Assembly: GCA_030263475.1 (NCBI GenBank)
Contig: SZPC01000010.1
Span: forward strand, 1 to 64,000
Direction of reading: 5' to 3'
DNA from: OLB4 sp002050165
GTDB lineage: Bacteria; Bacteroidota; Ignavibacteria; Tepidaquicellales; Tepidaquicellaceae
Length of the DNA stretch: 64,000 bases
Position numbers and translations under genes: made by a program. Below, piece by piece: positions 1 through 9,195 of the stretch. The notes below the pieces were generated by a model, which was given only the letters and a program-made list of their open reading frames with translations, did not search any database and was not told the DNA's origin. The stretch's first letter is position 1, and the number at the start of each line of letters is the position of its first letter.

Positions 1-62
1 GGAGTTTGAAAGTTGTACGCGAACACATTAAATTGTATAAAGAGTTAAACGAAATACCATAA
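1..62 (+). CDS. 3' end of a truncated gene, possibly a glycosyltransferase
   Basis: The window opens inside a reading frame (frame 3) that ends at a TAA at 60-62. The visible tail is about 19 residues (SLKVVREHIKLYKELNEIP), with a helix-like ending of the kind often found at the C-terminus of family 1 or 4 glycosyltransferases (an h..lY.eL ending). The tail is too short to assign a family. The guess rests on that ending and on the glycosyltransferase genes next door. A hairpin terminator follows about 75 nt downstream, which fits a real gene end. Confidence 0.4.
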   Translation, partial: SLKVVREHIKLYKELNEIP

Positions 63-135
63 TAATTTAAAGGCGACAGGTGTCGTAATACTAAATAGAA
101 TGTTCAAATCGTTAATCATACAATTTGTAATTAAT

Positions 136-162
136 GCCCGGGTTGTTGTCCGGGTTTTTTTT
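136..162 (+). terminator. Rho-independent terminator
   Basis: A CCCGG (137-141) / CCGGG (150-154) stem with an 8-nt loop is followed directly by eight T residues. A G-T pair can extend the stem base. It lies downstream of the truncated plus-strand gene and before the convergent glycosyltransferase gene that ends at 190. Confidence 0.75.
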
Positions 163-189
163 AATTACTAAGAGAAATATTTTAGTTTT

Positions 190-1221
190 TCATTTACTCC
201 TGTTAATCGCATCTTCTACTTTTTTGAGCACATCTTCAGGTAAAATCCCGTTTTCAATATCACATATTTCTTTATCCGGGCTGCAACAATTTTTACAATG
301 TTCATCGGATACCTGAATATTCACCGCTTCTGGGTTTCCCATACCCCATCGCGCAGGGCTGTCAATATTTCTTGAGCAAAATATCGCAATAACCGGCTTA
401 CACAACGCATCTGCAATATGCATCGGACCGGTTGAAGGTCCAATTGCAAGGTTGACAGTTGAATAAACTTTGATTAATTGCCGGAGATCAGTAAATTCAT
501 TCGTTATATTGATTACGCGATCATCATTAAGAGTTAAAATTTCTGAAAGAAATTCTTTACTCATCTCTCTTGAAGTAAGCAGAATTGAGATATTTCTGTC
601 ATTGAATTTTTCGAGTATCAACTTGAGGAGATGGAGATATTTGGTTTCGCTCCAATTGGGAGCTGATCCGCCGTTTCCGATATGGAAAGCAATCCGGAAT
701 TTATCCTTTGTTGATCCTGCATTGGAAACTATTCTTTCTCCTTCGTCAAGTTCAGGTTCAGTTAAAAAAATTTCCCTGCGAAGGTCATCACATTTCACTC
801 CTAATTTTCTTGCCAGGTCCATGTTGTAGTCCGCTTCGTGTCTTGCCGGATAATATCCACCTCTCGAAACACTTTTCATAAACGTTATCACTTCGTATAA
901 TTTTCTCCCTACTCCAATCCTATTCCTGATACCGGCAAAAAAAAGCTGATAGGCTGCGCGTTCGGTTGGTAACATTAATAACGCATCTGTGAATTTGTAA
1001 GATCTTATTTCCCTGACAACATTAAAAAATGACCCTTTGCTGAAATCATCTTCAATCATAACATCAACATTAGGATTATTGGTAAGTACGTGTACGGAGT
1101 TTGAATTCGTTAAAGTTCCAATAAAAGAACCCATAAAATAATTCCTAAGCGCCCGAAGAACCGGTGTAATGGTAACAACATCGCCTACTCTATCAGTGCG
1201 TACTACCAGTATTCTTTTCAA
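190..1221 (-). CDS. glycosyltransferase family 9 (heptosyltransferase-like)
   Basis: This is a GT-B-fold glycosyltransferase of the ADP-heptose:LPS heptosyltransferase family (GT9), expected at the inner face of the cytoplasmic membrane, adding a sugar to LPS core or another surface glycan. The N-terminus has the family pattern KRILVVRTDRVGDVV.T.PVLRALR. The C-terminal donor-binding half has IGPSTGPMHIADAL followed by PVIAIF. The length of 343 residues is usual. A cysteine-rich stretch near residues 310-320 (CKNCCSPDKEIC) is common in the clostridial and Bacteroidota branch. It is the last gene of a minus-strand run from wecB. The peptide transporter gene ends 1 nt upstream, so the two are probably co-transcribed. 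The actual sugar cannot be read from the sequence. Confidence 0.85.
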   Translation of the reverse strand: MKRILVVRTDRVGDVVTITPVLRALRNYFMGSFIGTLTNSNSVHVLTNNPNVDVMIEDDFSKGSFFNVVREIRSYKFTDALLMLPTERAAYQLFFAGIRNRIGVGRKLYEVITFMKSVSRGGYYPARHEADYNMDLARKLGVKCDDLRREIFLTEPELDEGERIVSNAGSTKDKFRIAFHIGNGGSAPNWSETKYLHLLKLILEKFNDRNISILLTSREMSKEFLSEILTLNDDRVINITNEFTDLRQLIKVYSTVNLAIGPSTGPMHIADALCKPVIAIFCSRNIDSPARWGMGNPEAVNIQVSDEHCKNCCSPDKEICDIENGILPEDVLKKVEDAINRSK

Positions 1222-1222
1222 C

Positions 1223-2620
1223 TTAGTTGTTCTCCGTGAGTGTTGGATTTAATTTTTCAAAATCCCTGGATTGGATATATGATTCTTCTTTATACCGGCG
1301 GGCGTAAAAAACAAATACAAACCCTGTAACAAACATTAGAATTGCAAAAAACCAGAAATATTCCGGACCGGTGAAGTTCAGCAATCCATCAGGGTTATCC
1401 GGCGAGACGAGCAGTGAATTAACGATTGCAGTTATTAGATTACCGAGTGAAACTGATAATAACCACAGTCCCATAATAAATGATTTCATACTATTAGGTG
1501 CCTGTGTGTATGAAAACTCAAGACCGGTAATCGAAATCATTATTTCAGCGGCGGTCAAAATCAAATACGCAGCAAGCTGCCATCCGATACTTACACTAGC
1601 GCCGGAGGCTATTCGAGATTCAGCAACCGCAATTATAGCAAATGATATACCCGCGATTAGCATACCGGCAATTATTTTCATTAACGGCGAAACACGGAAG
1701 AACTTTCCGAAAAAAGGATAAATTACATAGGTAAATAATGGGATGTAGATAATTATTAAAAAAGGATTAATAGCCTGTATCTGTGATGCAAGGAGCTCGA
1801 ACTTTACAAATCCGAGATTTATTGTTTTATCCATCTTTTCTGCCTGAAGGACCCACGAAGATCCCGTCTGATCGTACAGCGACCAAAATACTGCAATGAA
1901 GACATACATTAGACTGAGATTTAAAACTGCTTTCCTGCCTGCTTTGCTGAAAATGTCCTTTTTGTATTGCTGCCAACCGACAGGTGGAATTGCAATAAAA
2001 ACTTTTCTGCCAAGAAAGAACACGATGGTTGCAATTATCATAATCAATCCGGGTAATCCAAATGCAATATGCGGTCCGTATTTATTGAGCAATATAGGGG
2101 TAAGCAACGATGAAACCATTGCGCCAAGATTTACTGAGAGATAGAAAAGCCCGAATATTTTCTCAAGAAGATGTTTGTTTTTACTTGTAAATTGGTCACC
2201 GACGTGTGCTGAGACGCATGGCTTTATGCCGCCTGAACCTACCGCAATTAAAGTTAAACCGATCGAAAGACCGATACGGGATTCATCAAGTGCAAGTGCA
2301 AGATGTCCTAAACAATACACTAAAGAAAGCAGGATAATTGTTTTATATTTTCCCCAAAGTATATCAGACACTATTGCGCCGATAATCGGGAAGAAATAAT
2401 TTGCCATTGAAAACAAGTGATACCACATTTTTGCGTCTTCATCGGACATCGGGTCAAGTTTACCCTGTGACATGAGATATTGAGTCATAAATACTACAAG
2501 AATAGTCTTCATCCCGTAGTAACTGAATCTCTCGGCTAATTCATTACCGATAATATATGGTATCCCCTTTGGATACTTGTTTTCAATTTCCATCGAGCTT
2601 GTCATTGAGTTCATTGACAT
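1223..2620 (-). CDS. POT-family proton-dependent di/tripeptide transporter
   Basis: This is a major-facilitator-type proton/oligopeptide symporter (POT/PTR2 family) of 465 residues, in the usual size range. The proton-coupling ExxER motif is intact in the first membrane helix (E27, E30, R31 in GNELAERFSYYG). Glycine- and proline-rich helices such as GLTLIAVGSGGIKPCVSAHVGDQF carry the PTR2 signature, and about 12-14 hydrophobic segments follow. The chosen ATG overlaps the 3' end of the upstream glycosyltransferase by 38 nt. ATG codons at residues 3, 6 and 10 are equally possible, since none has a clear Shine-Dalgarno sequence and conservation begins near residue 16. Its place between two glycan genes has no obvious functional meaning. 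Peptide uptake is the likely role, although POT members can also carry other small substrates. Confidence 0.9.
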   Translation of the reverse strand: MSMNSMTSSMEIENKYPKGIPYIIGNELAERFSYYGMKTILVVFMTQYLMSQGKLDPMSDEDAKMWYHLFSMANYFFPIIGAIVSDILWGKYKTIILLSLVYCLGHLALALDESRIGLSIGLTLIAVGSGGIKPCVSAHVGDQFTSKNKHLLEKIFGLFYLSVNLGAMVSSLLTPILLNKYGPHIAFGLPGLIMIIATIVFFLGRKVFIAIPPVGWQQYKKDIFSKAGRKAVLNLSLMYVFIAVFWSLYDQTGSSWVLQAEKMDKTINLGFVKFELLASQIQAINPFLIIIYIPLFTYVIYPFFGKFFRVSPLMKIIAGMLIAGISFAIIAVAESRIASGASVSIGWQLAAYLILTAAEIMISITGLEFSYTQAPNSMKSFIMGLWLLSVSLGNLITAIVNSLLVSPDNPDGLLNFTGPEYFWFFAILMFVTGFVFVFYARRYKEESYIQSRDFEKLNPTLTENN

Positions 2621-3671
2621 TTTTTAAATTTGGAGAAATGGAATTCAATATTAAAAGTTTTTCAAATTTAGAAAGAATTTCTTTGATGTCCAGTTCGGTC
2701 ATGCAAATATTTCCAATCGGACATTCGAGGAGATTACAGCAAAGACAATCGAGTTTTTCATTTCGTACAATTAGATTCTTTGAACCGTAAGGTCCCTGAA
2801 GTTCAGGATTAGTAGGTCCGAAAATACCAAGTACAGGAGTATCAACAGCTACTGCAATGTGCATAGGGCCCGAATCATTGCCAATAAACATTGTACAATT
2901 TTTAATTAATGCTGCCAGATATCTGACCGGGCTGTCGGGAATTAAAAAAGTATTTCCCGGAACCGCATTATTAATCTTTCCAGCCTCAATACGTTCTTCT
3001 TTTGAGCCCCAGAGTAAAACAAAGTTTACATCATATTTGTAATTTATTTTCTCAATTAGTTTAATGTAATCATTGGTTTTGAACTTCTTTGTCGCCCAGC
3101 CACCCGTAAGACCAATAGCAATCGAGACCTTACTAAAGAGGTTGTTCTCATTAAAAAATTTTTCTGAAAATTCTTCATGTACAATATTGATATCAACCAA
3201 AGTTCTTTTTGATGTAACCGGAATTCCGAGTTTAACTAAAGCATCGAGATTGAAATCAACATTGTGAACCGTTCCACCTCTTCCCATTGCCTTTATATTG
3301 TAAGCATAAGACCTACCCCTGAAATCGAAACCAAACCGATATCTTGCTCCGCTCCAGCGAGTTATAAGCGCAGTTCGCGGATTTGAATAAAGGTCAATAA
3401 CCAGATCCCATCTTTGCTTTCTGATATTTTTAAGAAGAAACCATGATCCATCTTCATCCGGGTTGTAAGTAATTACTCTGTCTATAAACGGATTATCTAC
3501 CAGTATATCGCGGGCTTTTCTGAGGGTGAGCAGATATATAGTCTGACTTGGAAAATAATTTCTTAAATTTTCCAATACCGGTGTGGCCAGCAATACATCG
3601 CCAATACCGCCAAACTTTATCACCAGAATCTTCTTTATCTTTGTAACATCAAGCATCTCAGATATTTTCAA
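2583..3671 (-). CDS. glycosyltransferase family 9 (heptosyltransferase-like)
   Basis: This is a second GT9 enzyme, 362 residues. The N-terminal motif is KKILVIKFGGIGDVLLATPVL, and the C-terminal donor-binding motif is IGNDSGPMHIAVAV followed by LGIFGPTNPELQGPYG. A CCNLLECPIGNIC cysteine cluster near residues 310-325 parallels the one in the family-9 gene at 190-1221, so the two are likely paralogues with different acceptor or donor preference. The start overlaps the end of the endonuclease III gene by 14 nt and the stop lies inside the transporter gene, which indicates an operon. It is expected to act in LPS-core or related surface glycan assembly. Confidence 0.85.
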   Translation of the reverse strand: MKISEMLDVTKIKKILVIKFGGIGDVLLATPVLENLRNYFPSQTIYLLTLRKARDILVDNPFIDRVITYNPDEDGSWFLLKNIRKQRWDLVIDLYSNPRTALITRWSGARYRFGFDFRGRSYAYNIKAMGRGGTVHNVDFNLDALVKLGIPVTSKRTLVDINIVHEEFSEKFFNENNLFSKVSIAIGLTGGWATKKFKTNDYIKLIEKINYKYDVNFVLLWGSKEERIEAGKINNAVPGNTFLIPDSPVRYLAALIKNCTMFIGNDSGPMHIAVAVDTPVLGIFGPTNPELQGPYGSKNLIVRNEKLDCLCCNLLECPIGNICMTELDIKEILSKFEKLLILNSISPNLKNVNELNDKLDGN

Positions 3672-4386
3672 GTATAATAAAGTTGTTTTGGTTCATCTCA
3701 AGTGAGACCGGCTTCTTCCGGTGAATGACTTTTTCCTCAAATTCACACTCCTTGTAAATAAAGCAAATGTTGCACAATGGATTTTGAGATTTACAAATAT
3801 TTCTTCCGAATTTAATCAGGTCAGTGTGAAATTTCACTTTTTTTTCACCTGGTATTAAATCTTTTGCCTTCTCAAAAGTTTGTTCGGTAGTATTTGTTTT
3901 AACTATTCCCAATCTGTTAAGGATACGATGCACGTGCGTATCAACAGGAAATACATCTCTGCCGAGCGAAAATGCCAGCACGCATGAAATTGTCTTCACT
4001 CCAATTCCATCATATTGTAACAACTCTTCGTAAACTTTTTCATCCGGATAATCCCTTAGAAACTCAAGGTCTATCATACCGTAATTTTCCCTCATTTTTT
4101 GGAGCATTTTCTTGATGTCTGCGGCTTTGGTATTTGTAAGTCCACAAACTCTGATACATTCCTTTATTCTCCCTATCGGGGCATCGGCGACTTTATCCCA
4201 ACTTTTGAAACTTTCTTTTAAGTTCAGATAAGCTCTGTGAGAAGTCTTATCGGTAGTATTCTGCGAAAGTTTTGTTGCTATTAATAAATCAATAACCGGT
4301 GGTTTAGGCTTCTTCGGGTTATCACGTTTCGAGTCGAAAAAGATTCCGATTTTCTCGATTACAATGTCAATTTTTTTTCTACTCAA
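3658..4386 (-). CDS. nth: endonuclease III, base-excision DNA glycosylase/AP lyase
   Basis: This is a bifunctional DNA glycosylase and AP lyase that removes oxidised pyrimidines. Counting from a TTG start at 4386, the helix-hairpin-helix lies at about residues 123-142, with the catalytic lysine at K131 (DGIGVKT) and the catalytic aspartate at D149 (FPVDTHVHR). The [4Fe-4S] cluster cysteines are C198, C205, C208 and C214 in the canonical C-x6-C-x2-C-x5-C spacing. I prefer the TTG because it makes a 4-nt TTGA overlap with the wecB stop and gives 242 residues. The open frame also has an ATG at 4446, which would add 20 residues and overlap wecB by 64 nt. It sits oddly between glycan genes and is probably carried along by the operon. 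Confidence 0.9.
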   Translation of the reverse strand: MSRKKIDIVIEKIGIFFDSKRDNPKKPKPPVIDLLIATKLSQNTTDKTSHRAYLNLKESFKSWDKVADAPIGRIKECIRVCGLTNTKAADIKKMLQKMRENYGMIDLEFLRDYPDEKVYEELLQYDGIGVKTISCVLAFSLGRDVFPVDTHVHRILNRLGIVKTNTTEQTFEKAKDLIPGEKKVKFHTDLIKFGRNICKSQNPLCNICFIYKECEFEEKVIHRKKPVSLEMNQNNFIILENI

Positions 4387-5516
4387 TTTCTCGCGGTAAT
4401 TTTTAATAAATTTGAAACTATTCGTTCCGAAGCTCTGCCATCCCAATATTTCGGAATTTTCCCTCGTTTGTACTTTCCTGACTCTATTTCAATCAGTTTC
4501 TTTTGAATCAATTTTATATCAAGTCCGCAGATAGTGTTTGTACCAATCTGTGCGGTTACCGGTCGCTCCGTGTTTTCGCGCAGAGTGAGGCATGGGATCT
4601 TCAGTGCGGTTGTCTCTTCCTGAATTCCTCCCGAATCCGTCATTACATATTTTGCCGATGACATTAATTTAACGAAATCCAGATAGCCGAGCGGTTCAGT
4701 GATAATAAGATTTCGAATTGATTCAATTTCTGAACTCAACCTGAATTCAGTTAAACGCTTCCTTGTTCTCGGATGAATGGGAAAAATAATATCCCGTTCC
4801 GGTGAAATGCGGTTAACGTCTTTGAAAACCGAAAGTATTTTTTTTAGATTTCTCTTATTGTCAACATTTGAAGGCCGGTGCAGTGTAACCAATACAAAAC
4901 TTCTTTCAGATATGCAAAGTTGCTCCATTATGTTTGACCCTGAAGCTTTATTCAGGTAAAACCTGAGCGAGTCTATCATTGTATTTCCACAATAAAAAAT
5001 CTTCGTTGTTGCAATACCTTCATCAGTTAAATTTTTCTTACCGTCCGGCTCGGTTACAAACAGAAATTCTGCAATAGAATCTGTCACGATTCTATTAATC
5101 TCTTCCGGCATACGTAAATCATTGCTACGTAATCCTGATTCGATATGAGCGACGGGTACCGGCTTTCCGCTCTTCAATAAAATCTTTGAACATACTACCG
5201 ATGCGGCAAGTGTAGAATTAACATCCCCGTAAACCAGTACCAGATCAGGTAATTCGCGGTATATAACTTTCTCGAAAGCAATCATAATTTTTGCCGTTTG
5301 TTCTGCATGAGTACCTGAACCGATACCGAGGTATATATCGGGTTTTGGCAATTCAAGTTCATTAAAGAAAACATCTGACATTTTTCTGTCATAGTGTTGA
5401 CCGGTGTGAACTATTTTATGCTTAACTTTCGGATGATGCTTTAATAACTCTTTGTGGATAGGTGCCATCTTCATAAAATTTGGTCGGGCGCCTACAACGG
5501 AAATAATTTTTACCAT
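4383..5516 (-). CDS. wecB: UDP-N-acetylglucosamine 2-epimerase (non-hydrolysing)
   Basis: This cytosolic enzyme interconverts UDP-GlcNAc and UDP-ManNAc, feeding ManNAc or ManNAcA units into surface polysaccharides. The length is 377 residues, as expected. Visible family motifs are GARPNFMKMAPI at the N-terminus, HTGQHYD near residue 40, the active-site region HIESGLRSND, and TDSGGIQEE with the UDP-binding loop. It is the first gene of a minus-strand operon and diverges from folC across a 93-bp gap. No Shine-Dalgarno sequence is visible upstream of the ATG. Together with the two GT9 genes it marks this end of the window as part of a cell-surface glycan locus. Confidence 0.93.
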   Translation of the reverse strand: MVKIISVVGARPNFMKMAPIHKELLKHHPKVKHKIVHTGQHYDRKMSDVFFNELELPKPDIYLGIGSGTHAEQTAKIMIAFEKVIYRELPDLVLVYGDVNSTLAASVVCSKILLKSGKPVPVAHIESGLRSNDLRMPEEINRIVTDSIAEFLFVTEPDGKKNLTDEGIATTKIFYCGNTMIDSLRFYLNKASGSNIMEQLCISERSFVLVTLHRPSNVDNKRNLKKILSVFKDVNRISPERDIIFPIHPRTRKRLTEFRLSSEIESIRNLIITEPLGYLDFVKLMSSAKYVMTDSGGIQEETTALKIPCLTLRENTERPVTAQIGTNTICGLDIKLIQKKLIEIESGKYKRGKIPKYWDGRASERIVSNLLKITARN

Positions 5517-5609
5517 AATTTTTCAGAGATTTCAATTTAATGATTTTCATTCGGAGTTTATAGATAATTGATGTGAAACAAAAAAGCCTTTTGTATAACT
5601 TACCACCGG

Positions 5610-6818
5610 ATGAATATTGAAAAACAACTTAATTATCTCTTCAGGCTTGAGCGCCCGGGGATGAAATATGACTTAAAAAACATCGAAAGACTTTGCGTAG
5701 CTCTCGGTAATCCACAAAATAATTTCAAATCAATTCACATCGCGGGAACTAATGGCAAGGGGTCAACATCCGTGTACACTCAGTCGTTACTTACTACCGC
5801 AGGATTCAGAACCGGTTTATTTATATCACCTCATGTATTAAAGTTTAATGAAAGGATTTCGATTGATTACAAGCTAATAGATGATAATTACATCTCAGAG
5901 TACATCAGCAGATATAAAGAACTTTTTAATGAAATTAAACCGAGTTTTTTTGAGGCGACTACAGCGCTTGCGTTTAAATTCTTTTCAGACTCAAAGGTTG
6001 ATTACGCTGTGATTGAAGCCGGCCTTGGCGGACGTCTGGATTCTACCAATATCATTAACCCTGAAATCACCTGTATCACAACTATAGGTTACGATCACAT
6101 GGATTATCTAGGAGATACCATTGAAAAAATCTCATTTGAAAAAGCCGGTATAATAAAAAAATATGTGCCTTGTATTGTCGGTAAAATGCCGGTTGAAGCA
6201 CTGAATGTTTTAAAAAATGTCTGCAACGATAAATCATCAGAGCTCATCCTTGCTGAAAATATTGATGTTAATTTAAATACTCCGCTTGATATTAGTACCC
6301 ATCAGCTAATGAACCTTAAGAAATCCTGTTCAATCGTAAAGCAAATGGGAATTGATTTACCGGATATCAATCTTTCATACATACGTGCAGGAAATAACGA
6401 AGCGTTTCGCGGACGATTTGAAATCATTAACAATGATCCGCTCATTATTGCAGATGTTGCACATAACGTACAGGCGCTTGAAAATCTCGCACATTCATTG
6501 GAACGGGTTAAATACAAAAAATTATATATAATATTCGGAATGATGCACGATAAAGATATAGCAACATGCGCTCAGGAAGTTGAAAATTACGGTGCAGAAA
6601 AAATCATTCTCTCAAAGGCTAATTCACCTCGGGCTCAATTACCCGTTAAATTGATGACGAAGTTCTCCCAACATGAGAAAATTATTTTGTCCGATAACGT
6701 AACTGAAGCTTTTCAAACTGCAAGAAAATTCGTTAAAACAGGTGACCTCTTACTAGTTACGGGTTCATTTTATTTATGCGGAGATTTTCTGGATACCTTA
6801 AGTAAATTCAAATTCTAA
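5610..6818 (+). CDS. folC: folylpolyglutamate synthase / dihydrofolate synthase
   Basis: This ATP-dependent Mur-ligase-family enzyme adds glutamate to dihydropteroate and extends folate polyglutamate tails. The 402 residues start MNIEKQLNYLFRLERPGMKYDL, which matches the typical FolC start. The nucleotide loop HIAGTNGKGSTS is at about residues 43-54, the central-domain motif AGLGGRLDSTN follows, and the C-terminal domain has IADVAHNVQAL. It leads a plus-strand operon with the 3-hydroxyacyl-CoA dehydrogenase gene (22-nt gap). The other folate genes of this window, folB and folK, lie about 17 kb away on the other strand. Confidence 0.92.
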   Translation: MNIEKQLNYLFRLERPGMKYDLKNIERLCVALGNPQNNFKSIHIAGTNGKGSTSVYTQSLLTTAGFRTGLFISPHVLKFNERISIDYKLIDDNYISEYISRYKELFNEIKPSFFEATTALAFKFFSDSKVDYAVIEAGLGGRLDSTNIINPEITCITTIGYDHMDYLGDTIEKISFEKAGIIKKYVPCIVGKMPVEALNVLKNVCNDKSSELILAENIDVNLNTPLDISTHQLMNLKKSCSIVKQMGIDLPDINLSYIRAGNNEAFRGRFEIINNDPLIIADVAHNVQALENLAHSLERVKYKKLYIIFGMMHDKDIATCAQEVENYGAEKIILSKANSPRAQLPVKLMTKFSQHEKIILSDNVTEAFQTARKFVKTGDLLLVTGSFYLCGDFLDTLSKFKF

Positions 6819-6840
6819 ATACAAAGAGTTATATTTCTCA

Positions 6841-7707
6841 ATGCCAACAGATTCAATTAAAAGTATTGGGGTAATCGGTACCGGTACAATGGGTCGGGGA
6901 ATCATTATTGCCTGCGCAACAAATGGCTTTAACGTTGTAGCTTGCGATATAAACGATAAACTGATTGCTGACTCGAAAGAGGCCATTATGAAAATTCTTA
7001 AAAAGGCTGTTTCAAAAGGGAAATTGACCCCTGAAGAAATGGATTCTGCCATTGGTCAAATAAAAATGACAAGTGATTTCAATGAATTTTCTCAAGTTGA
7101 ATTCATAATTGAAGCCGCACCGGAAATACTTGAACTAAAAAGAGAAATTTTCGGGAATCTGAACTCAATTTGTAAAAAGGAAACAATTCTTACAACAAAC
7201 ACTTCATCACTTTCAGTTACTCAAATTTCTACCTTCGTCAGCGATAATCCGGAAAGAGTAGCAGGGATGCATTTTTTTAATCCTGCCAATATTATGAAAC
7301 TGGTTGAGGTGATTAATGGGAATTTTACTTCCCGGCAGACAACTGAGAGTGTTTCTGAAGTTGCATTAAAATTGGGGAAAACACCCGTAGTTGCAAAGGA
7401 TACACCGGCATTTATAGTAAACCGTATCGCGAGACCCTTTTACGGTGAAGCCTTGAAAATACTTGCTGAAGGGACTGCAGACGTTGAGACAATTGATAAA
7501 ATCATGAAGAAATGTGGTGGGTTTGCAATGGGACCATTTGAATTAATGGATGCAATTGGAATTGACGTAAATTTTGCCGTTACTAAATCAGTATATGAAG
7601 CTTTTTTTAACGACCCGAAATACAGACCAAGTGTTATTCAAAAAAAGATGGTTGATGCTAACTTACTCGGACGAAAAACAGGAAAAGGTTTTTACGATTA
7701 TGATTAA
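6841..7707 (+). CDS. hbd: 3-hydroxybutyryl-CoA dehydrogenase
   Basis: This NAD(P)-dependent enzyme oxidises 3-hydroxyacyl-CoA (or reduces acetoacetyl-CoA) in beta-oxidation and C4 metabolism. The Rossmann motif GVIGTGTMGRG is at residues 10-20. The catalytic histidine is in GMHFFNP near residue 143, and the C-terminal dimerisation domain contains GPFELMDAIG and ends GRKTGKGFYDYD, the classic short-chain form. The 288 residues match free-standing Hbd/PaaH rather than multifunctional FadB. The stop overlaps the fur start (ATGATTAA). An enoyl-CoA hydratase (42.0 kb) and an acyl-CoA dehydrogenase (58.6 kb) elsewhere in the window could supply the neighbouring steps. Confidence 0.92.
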   Translation: MPTDSIKSIGVIGTGTMGRGIIIACATNGFNVVACDINDKLIADSKEAIMKILKKAVSKGKLTPEEMDSAIGQIKMTSDFNEFSQVEFIIEAAPEILELKREIFGNLNSICKKETILTTNTSSLSVTQISTFVSDNPERVAGMHFFNPANIMKLVEVINGNFTSRQTTESVSEVALKLGKTPVVAKDTPAFIVNRIARPFYGEALKILAEGTADVETIDKIMKKCGGFAMGPFELMDAIGIDVNFAVTKSVYEAFFNDPKYRPSVIQKKMVDANLLGRKTGKGFYDYD

Positions 7708-8137
7708 AAGCACAATTGACAAGGATATTTTCGTAATACTGAAAGAGCGACGACTCAGAATAACTTATCCGAGAATTGAAATTCTCCGCGTATTAAAATC
7801 AACACGCAACCCGGTTACTGTTCTTGAAATTCATTCAAAAATTCGAAATAAAAAAATTGACCTCGCTACTGTTTACAGGACTATTAACGCTTTCCTGGAA
7901 AAGCAATTGGTTACCGATATTGATTTCAAAGATGAATTCAAAAGATATGAACTGACAATTGACAGGGATCACCACCACCATATTGTTTGTAAAATTTGTG
8001 GGAAAATTGAAAATATTGAGAACTGTTTTACTGATAAGATGGTGAAAGAGGCTGAAGAGAAAGGGTATCAGGAAATTACACATTCACTTGAGTTTTTCGG
8101 AATATGTGAACCGTGCAGTAACAAAAAACTACATTAA
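7700..8137 (+). CDS. Fur-family metal-responsive transcriptional regulator
   Basis: This is a winged-helix DNA-binding repressor of the Fur/PerR/Zur family. I take the ATG at 7700, giving 145 residues and an 8-nt overlap with hbd. The open frame extends upstream inside hbd, but nothing there resembles the family. The recognition helix is DLATVYRTINAFLE (54-67). The metal site is a four-histidine run at 91-94 followed by C97 and C100, with a second CxxC pair at C136 and C139, so the structural zinc site is complete. The sequence alone does not say whether it senses iron, zinc or peroxide. Being inside a folC-hbd-acpS operon does not point to a target. Confidence 0.88.
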   Translation: MIKSTIDKDIFVILKERRLRITYPRIEILRVLKSTRNPVTVLEIHSKIRNKKIDLATVYRTINAFLEKQLVTDIDFKDEFKRYELTIDRDHHHHIVCKICGKIENIENCFTDKMVKEAEEKGYQEITHSLEFFGICEPCSNKKLH

Positions 8138-8827
8138 TTGATAAAAGGAATAATTTTCGATTTAGATAATACGCTCGTTGATTTCATGCAAATGAAGAGG
8201 AGCGCCGTCTATGCCGCTGTTTATGCAATGATAGACGCCGGACTTGAAATATCAACTGAAGACGCATTGAAGCGTATTGATGAAATTTACCAAAAAGAGG
8301 GCATAGAATATCAGCAGGTATTTGATACATTAATGAATGATCTATACGGTAAAGTGGATTACCGTATCATGTCAGCCGGAATAGTCGCTTATCGCAAAGC
8401 GCGTGAAGCAGCACTTAAGCCATATCCAAAAGTGTTTCCAACTATCATCGAACTAATTAAAATGGGTTTGAAACTCGCGGTAGTCTCCGACGCACCTTCC
8501 AAAGAAGCCTGGCTCCGGTTATCGTATATAAATTTTCAACATTTCTTTGACGTTGTAATTACTTACGATGAAACGCGCGAACGAAAGCCTTCTTCAGTTC
8601 CGTTCAACATGGCGCTTGAAGCATTAGAGTTGAAAGCTGATGAATGTCTTATGATTGGCGACTGGGCCGACCGCGATGTGGTCGGGGCTAAATCAGTTGG
8701 GATGAAAACCGTTTTTGCAAGATACGGGGATACTTTCGATACTAAATTTCCTGGGTCGGATTACGATATAAATTGTATTTCCGAATTAGTTGAAATCGTG
8801 AAGAAGGAGAACTCAATTTATGAATGA
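8138..8827 (+). CDS. HAD-superfamily hydrolase (phosphatase-like)
   Basis: This is a haloacid-dehalogenase-fold phosphohydrolase of unknown substrate, 229 residues. Motif I, with the nucleophile and acid/base aspartates, is IIFDLDNTLVDF at residues 5-16. Motif II is in AVVSDAPS, motif III is the lysine in RERKPS, and motif IV is MIGDWADRDVVGAK. The start is a TTG placed directly after the fur stop codon. The next ATG would delete motif I, so the TTG must be used. No Shine-Dalgarno sequence is visible, which suggests translational coupling. The helical cap between motifs I and II is of the C1 type, as in phosphoglycolate phosphatase and TON_0338-like proteins. Confidence 0.85.
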   Translation: MIKGIIFDLDNTLVDFMQMKRSAVYAAVYAMIDAGLEISTEDALKRIDEIYQKEGIEYQQVFDTLMNDLYGKVDYRIMSAGIVAYRKAREAALKPYPKVFPTIIELIKMGLKLAVVSDAPSKEAWLRLSYINFQHFFDVVITYDETRERKPSSVPFNMALEALELKADECLMIGDWADRDVVGAKSVGMKTVFARYGDTFDTKFPGSDYDINCISELVEIVKKENSIYE

Positions 8828-9194
8828 TTACACCACCGGTATAGATATTATTGAAATCAAGAGAATCCGTGAAGTGCTGAACAAACACGGCGAGAGATTC
8901 CTAAGCAGAATTCTAACCGGGAAAGAAATAAAATATTGTCTTTCATTTTCAAAACCTGAACTGCATCTCGCAGGAAGATTTGCAGCAAAGGAGGCCTATT
9001 CAAAATCCATCGGAACCGGTATCGGAAAAGATTATTCGTGGAAAGATATTGAGATATTAAACAATGAACGCGGCAAACCGATAATATACCATCTCAGAGA
9101 AAATGACTTCTCAAAGTATAAATTTGATGTAAGCATTAGTCACACTGAAGAATACGCCTGCGCAGTTGTAGTTTGCGTTAAACCCCTCAGATAA
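8820..9194 (+). CDS. acpS: holo-[acyl-carrier-protein] synthase
   Basis: AcpS transfers 4'-phosphopantetheine from CoA to apo-ACP, activating fatty acid synthesis. The protein is 124 residues, the normal size. The magnesium ligands are D9 in TGIDIIEI and E58 in RFAAKEAYSKS, both intact, and the C-terminal strand VSISHTEEYACAVVV is typical. The ATG overlaps the HAD gene by 8 nt and has a good GAAGGAG ribosome-binding site just upstream, one of the few clear ones in the window. The gene ends 1 nt from the convergent gene at 9196. Confidence 0.93.
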   Translation: MNDYTTGIDIIEIKRIREVLNKHGERFLSRILTGKEIKYCLSFSKPELHLAGRFAAKEAYSKSIGTGIGKDYSWKDIEILNNERGKPIIYHLRENDFSKYKFDVSISHTEEYACAVVVCVKPLR

Positions 9195-9195
9195 T

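Noticed and set aside
4387..4446. Upstream ATG extension of endonuclease III
   Set aside because: It adds 20 residues that are wholly inside wecB. The TTG with a 4-nt overlap gives the normal length.
7574..7699. Upstream extension of the Fur-family gene
   Set aside because: It lies inside hbd in another frame and shows no Fur-like sequence before the ATG at 7700.
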